Positions 61,597-64,000 of a stretch of 64,000 nucleotides of DNA are shown in pieces; position 1 is the first letter of the stretch, and every line of letters starts with the position of its first letter. The stretch is from Apostichopus japonicus. Its lineage: Eukaryota > Echinodermata > Holothuroidea > Aspidochirotida > Stichopodidae. The notes beneath the pieces were generated by a model. It was given only the letters and a program-made list of their open reading frames with translations, ran no database searches and had not been told where the DNA came from. Where the stretch lies: contig NC_092563.1 of the NCBI RefSeq assembly GCF_037975245.1, positions 1,701,001-1,765,000 on the forward strand, written 5' to 3'. The position numbers and the translations under genes are program-made.

Positions 61597-61873
61597 AGTC
61601 ACACTTTTACGGAATCATTGATCCGTCACTGGCTACCCTTCAGCGCTGTAATGATGTCACTGTTCCTCTTTCTCTCCCCGGTGTCTTCGCGTTTTTCTTT
61701 TACTCCCTCCTTTTCTCCTTTTTCTCTTTTTCTTCTTTTTCTTTTCCCTTCCTTCCTCTCCTCCTCCTCTTTTTTCCCCTCTTTTTTCCTTTTTTCTTCT
61801 CTTTTTTTTCTCTCCTCTTTTTCTTACCCGGGGGGCGCGCGCCCCCAACGCCCCCCCCCTGGATACGCACCTG

Positions 61874-63179
61874 AGTATGCCTGAAGCTTTTCATACCTAC
61901 GTAGCCAACACATAATTGTAGTACGAGTTACAACCGCCGCTTTGATACGGTTAGCAAATAAAATCCCCGGAACTACTAGTAAAAAAGCAAGCTTATAAGC
62001 GCGAGTACTTAATATTTCATTAGTATGTTTATTAGATTTCCAGAGTACAAAACTAACGAACGGGAAAATACATAAGTAAATGTGAGTACCATGAACTAGT
62101 AGGATATAAATTGACTAATTATTGTCCATAGAAATTGAAGTAAGTCAATTTCTATGTGAGCCTAACTCAATGGAAAATACCGTCCCTTTTGGCGTCCCAT
62201 ATAATAATCTATTGACACTGTACAACTCAATATTTTCCAATATAGTTTTCAGCATTCTCAGCTGCTGTTTCTCATTTGGTAGAAACCTCTAGGTATGTCT
62301 CATACAATTTAAGCTTGAATTTTTCTTTTGTGCGGTGGATATGGTTTTCAAATCTAACTTAACAATAGGCCTAAAGAGTAAGGAGATGCAAGCCTAACCA
62401 AGGAACTGGCAGTGGCAACATGCGAACCTATTTCGCGAATATTACTAGGCTACTCAGTTACGCAATTGATGTGGTCGCAGGCTAAACGTACACCTCTTTG
62501 AGTTAGTCAAATGTGATGACAAGGTGTTTTTCAAAGTTAAAGGCAAAACTTAGAAGCCTTAAGTTGGCTATAGGAAAAGAAAAGTCCTTTACAATAACAA
62601 GGTACTATACCTATAGCCTAATCCAACATTAAGAAACATTGCAAATTGTTCATTCCCTGAGGATCTGGTCTACAAGTTCAAAGATTCCCATTTATGATTA
62701 CTTTTCAATTGACTCTTGCTTCCATGTTAACCTCTGAGAAGGAAGATTCGAAACTAACTGATAATTACCTTCCATATACTAGTGCTGATAGTTGACTCTT
62801 AATTTTGTAGTCGATTAATTGCATAGCTCTTCTCGCGATTACTCGGTTACAGATATGATCTCATCACTGTCATTTTTACATTGCAGAAATGGTAAAAACA
62901 AATCTTGCTCCATGGTGCACTGTCTTCATTTTCTTTCGTGTCTTGCATGGTGTCTAAATCATGTTAAAACATCTACCAAACAAAACTGTGAACAAGTTTC
63001 AAGCTACGTTTCTTAAAATCATCCATAGTCAATCAAAAACTTTTGAATGAATCTACGAGGCTACAACAGCCACAAGCACTAATAAAAGCAAACATGCAGT
63101 AATAAAAGCAACCATGCAAACAATGGTTGTTACACCTTGTAGCGGTGTGATGATCAGTGTGCAATAGTTTGCTGTAGAA
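61874..63179. other. Unique sequence between transposon clusters
   Basis: No gene is recognised. The one notable structure is a 12-bp perfect hairpin (CATAGAAATTGA and TCAATTTCTATG, 62127-62156). Confidence 0.45.
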
Positions 63180-63554
63180 CAGGGTTGTCCAACCTTTTGC
63201 AGAGGAGGGCCACATGGAATGATTATGATGAAGGAGGGGGCTGCATGAACCCTACGCTCGATTTTTTTATTTTTTGCCCGAAGCCCAACGCAACAAATGT
63301 GAGCACTTCCTTCCTGATAAAACAGATGAATAAAGCCCAGCCGCCCCCCCCCCCTCCGCTGAGAGTGTCACACAAACTGACCTGTATGCAGTTTTTTGGA
63401 CCCAGAAGGTTCGAATGATTGATTATATAGCTTCAAATTGTTATCAATAAATCTGCTCACTAAAATTTTGCACCGTACAGCATCTCTGGCGGGCCAGACG
63501 CAACCCTGCGGCGGGCCGGACTGTGGCCCGCGGGCCGTAGGTTGGACAACCCTG
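63180..63554 (+). mobile_element. hAT-type MITE with exact 8-bp target duplication
   Basis: The ends CAGGGTTGTCCAACCT and AGGTTGGACAACCCTG are perfect 16-bp inverted repeats. CTGTAGAA flanks both sides exactly (63172-63179 and 63555-63562). The 375-bp interior is GC-rich near the right end (GGGCCGGACTGTGGCCCG) and has no coding capacity. Confidence 0.93.
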
Positions 63555-63562
63555 CTGTAGAA

Positions 63563-64000
63563 GGATGTTCTAGGCTAGGCTTCAGCCTAGTGCGATAGCA
63601 GGCACATATTTTGCACATTGAAATGAAACTCCACCGCAATCGACACACTCTATCACACATCCGATAAATGTGAGCCAGGCCAGTAATGAAGTGATTGTAA
63701 ACATGTCTGAAGAAATGACAAATACTTTGGCAATCCTAAGAGATTAATAAGTTACGAACTTGCGATTATGTGCAATGATTAAACATTGCTAGAACTGAAT
63801 GTTGCACTTTATAACGAGCGTATTATTGACAAGCAAATGCATGAATCTAACTGGAGCAGATGCTTGCCAATTTTTAACACAGCACAGTGCTAGTGTAGCA
63901 TTGTGAGAACCTGTATACTTATTGCGATATTTGCTGACAAACTGCTTTAGTGTTGTTTTTGATAGCTTAGGCTATTTTTTAAAGCAGATTATGTGTAGTG
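63563..64000. other. Window end, no gene seen
   Basis: AT-rich unique sequence with no splice-linked reading frame or repeat recognised. Confidence 0.4.

Larger units (their letters stand above)
58368..61873. mobile_element. Possible outer element enclosing a nest of insertions
   Basis: CAGGCGCGTATCCAGG at 58368 and CCTGGATACGCACCTG ending at 61873 are inverted copies with one mismatch, and AGTAT flanks both sides (58363-58367 and 61874-61878). These may be the ends of one element later filled by others. The 5-bp duplication is short for hAT, so two unrelated fragments remain possible. No transposase frame is present inside. Confidence 0.5.

Noticed and set aside
61474-61884. 136-codon frame rich in Phe, Ser and Leu
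   Set aside because: It runs across transposon ends and a long pyrimidine tract (low-complexity CTT/TTTC).

Overview
The window is nuclear DNA of an invertebrate deuterostome. It is AT-rich, with long introns, GT-AG splice sites and many small transposable elements. Four multi-exon protein genes can be rebuilt. Their proteins resemble vertebrate orthologues closely, and the HECT ligase looks like a single gene that predates the vertebrate WWP1/WWP2/ITCH split. An echinoderm, perhaps a sea cucumber, is my best guess, but this is inference; no sequence search was possible.

Layout. (1) About 20-31,860, minus strand: a C2-WW-HECT ubiquitin ligase of the WWP1/WWP2/ITCH (Drosophila Su(dx)) type. 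Eighteen coding exons lie between 20 and 15,760, a probable 5' noncoding exon lies near 31,700, and the last coding exon or exons, with the catalytic cysteine, lie beyond base 1. (2) 34,825-41,253, minus strand: a complete seven-exon proteasome beta5 gene (PSMB5). (3) 41,830-46,000: a repeat-rich spacer with a tandem array of about 200 bp units, a minisatellite and a 1.2 kb palindromic element. (4) 46,473-50,796, plus strand: a complete four-exon ATMIN/ASCIZ zinc-finger gene with a long TQT-rich tail. (5) 54,544-56,046, minus strand: a 500-residue gene resembling C16orf46, converging on ATMIN as I recall the arrangement on human chromosome 16q. (6) 58,360-63,560: a nest of short hAT-type DNA elements, several with exact 8-bp target duplications.

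The genes are not an operon and show no shared pathway beyond the general link of ubiquitin ligase and proteasome. The interest is in (a) the preserved ATMIN/C16orf46 pairing, (b) an insertion with its empty site preserved in a neighbouring duplicate, (c) matryoshka-like hAT nesting with a hairpin module shared by elements with different ends, and (d) a 109-bp satellite array grown inside one copy of a dispersed element. I found no convincing new protein system; all real coding sequence belongs to known families.
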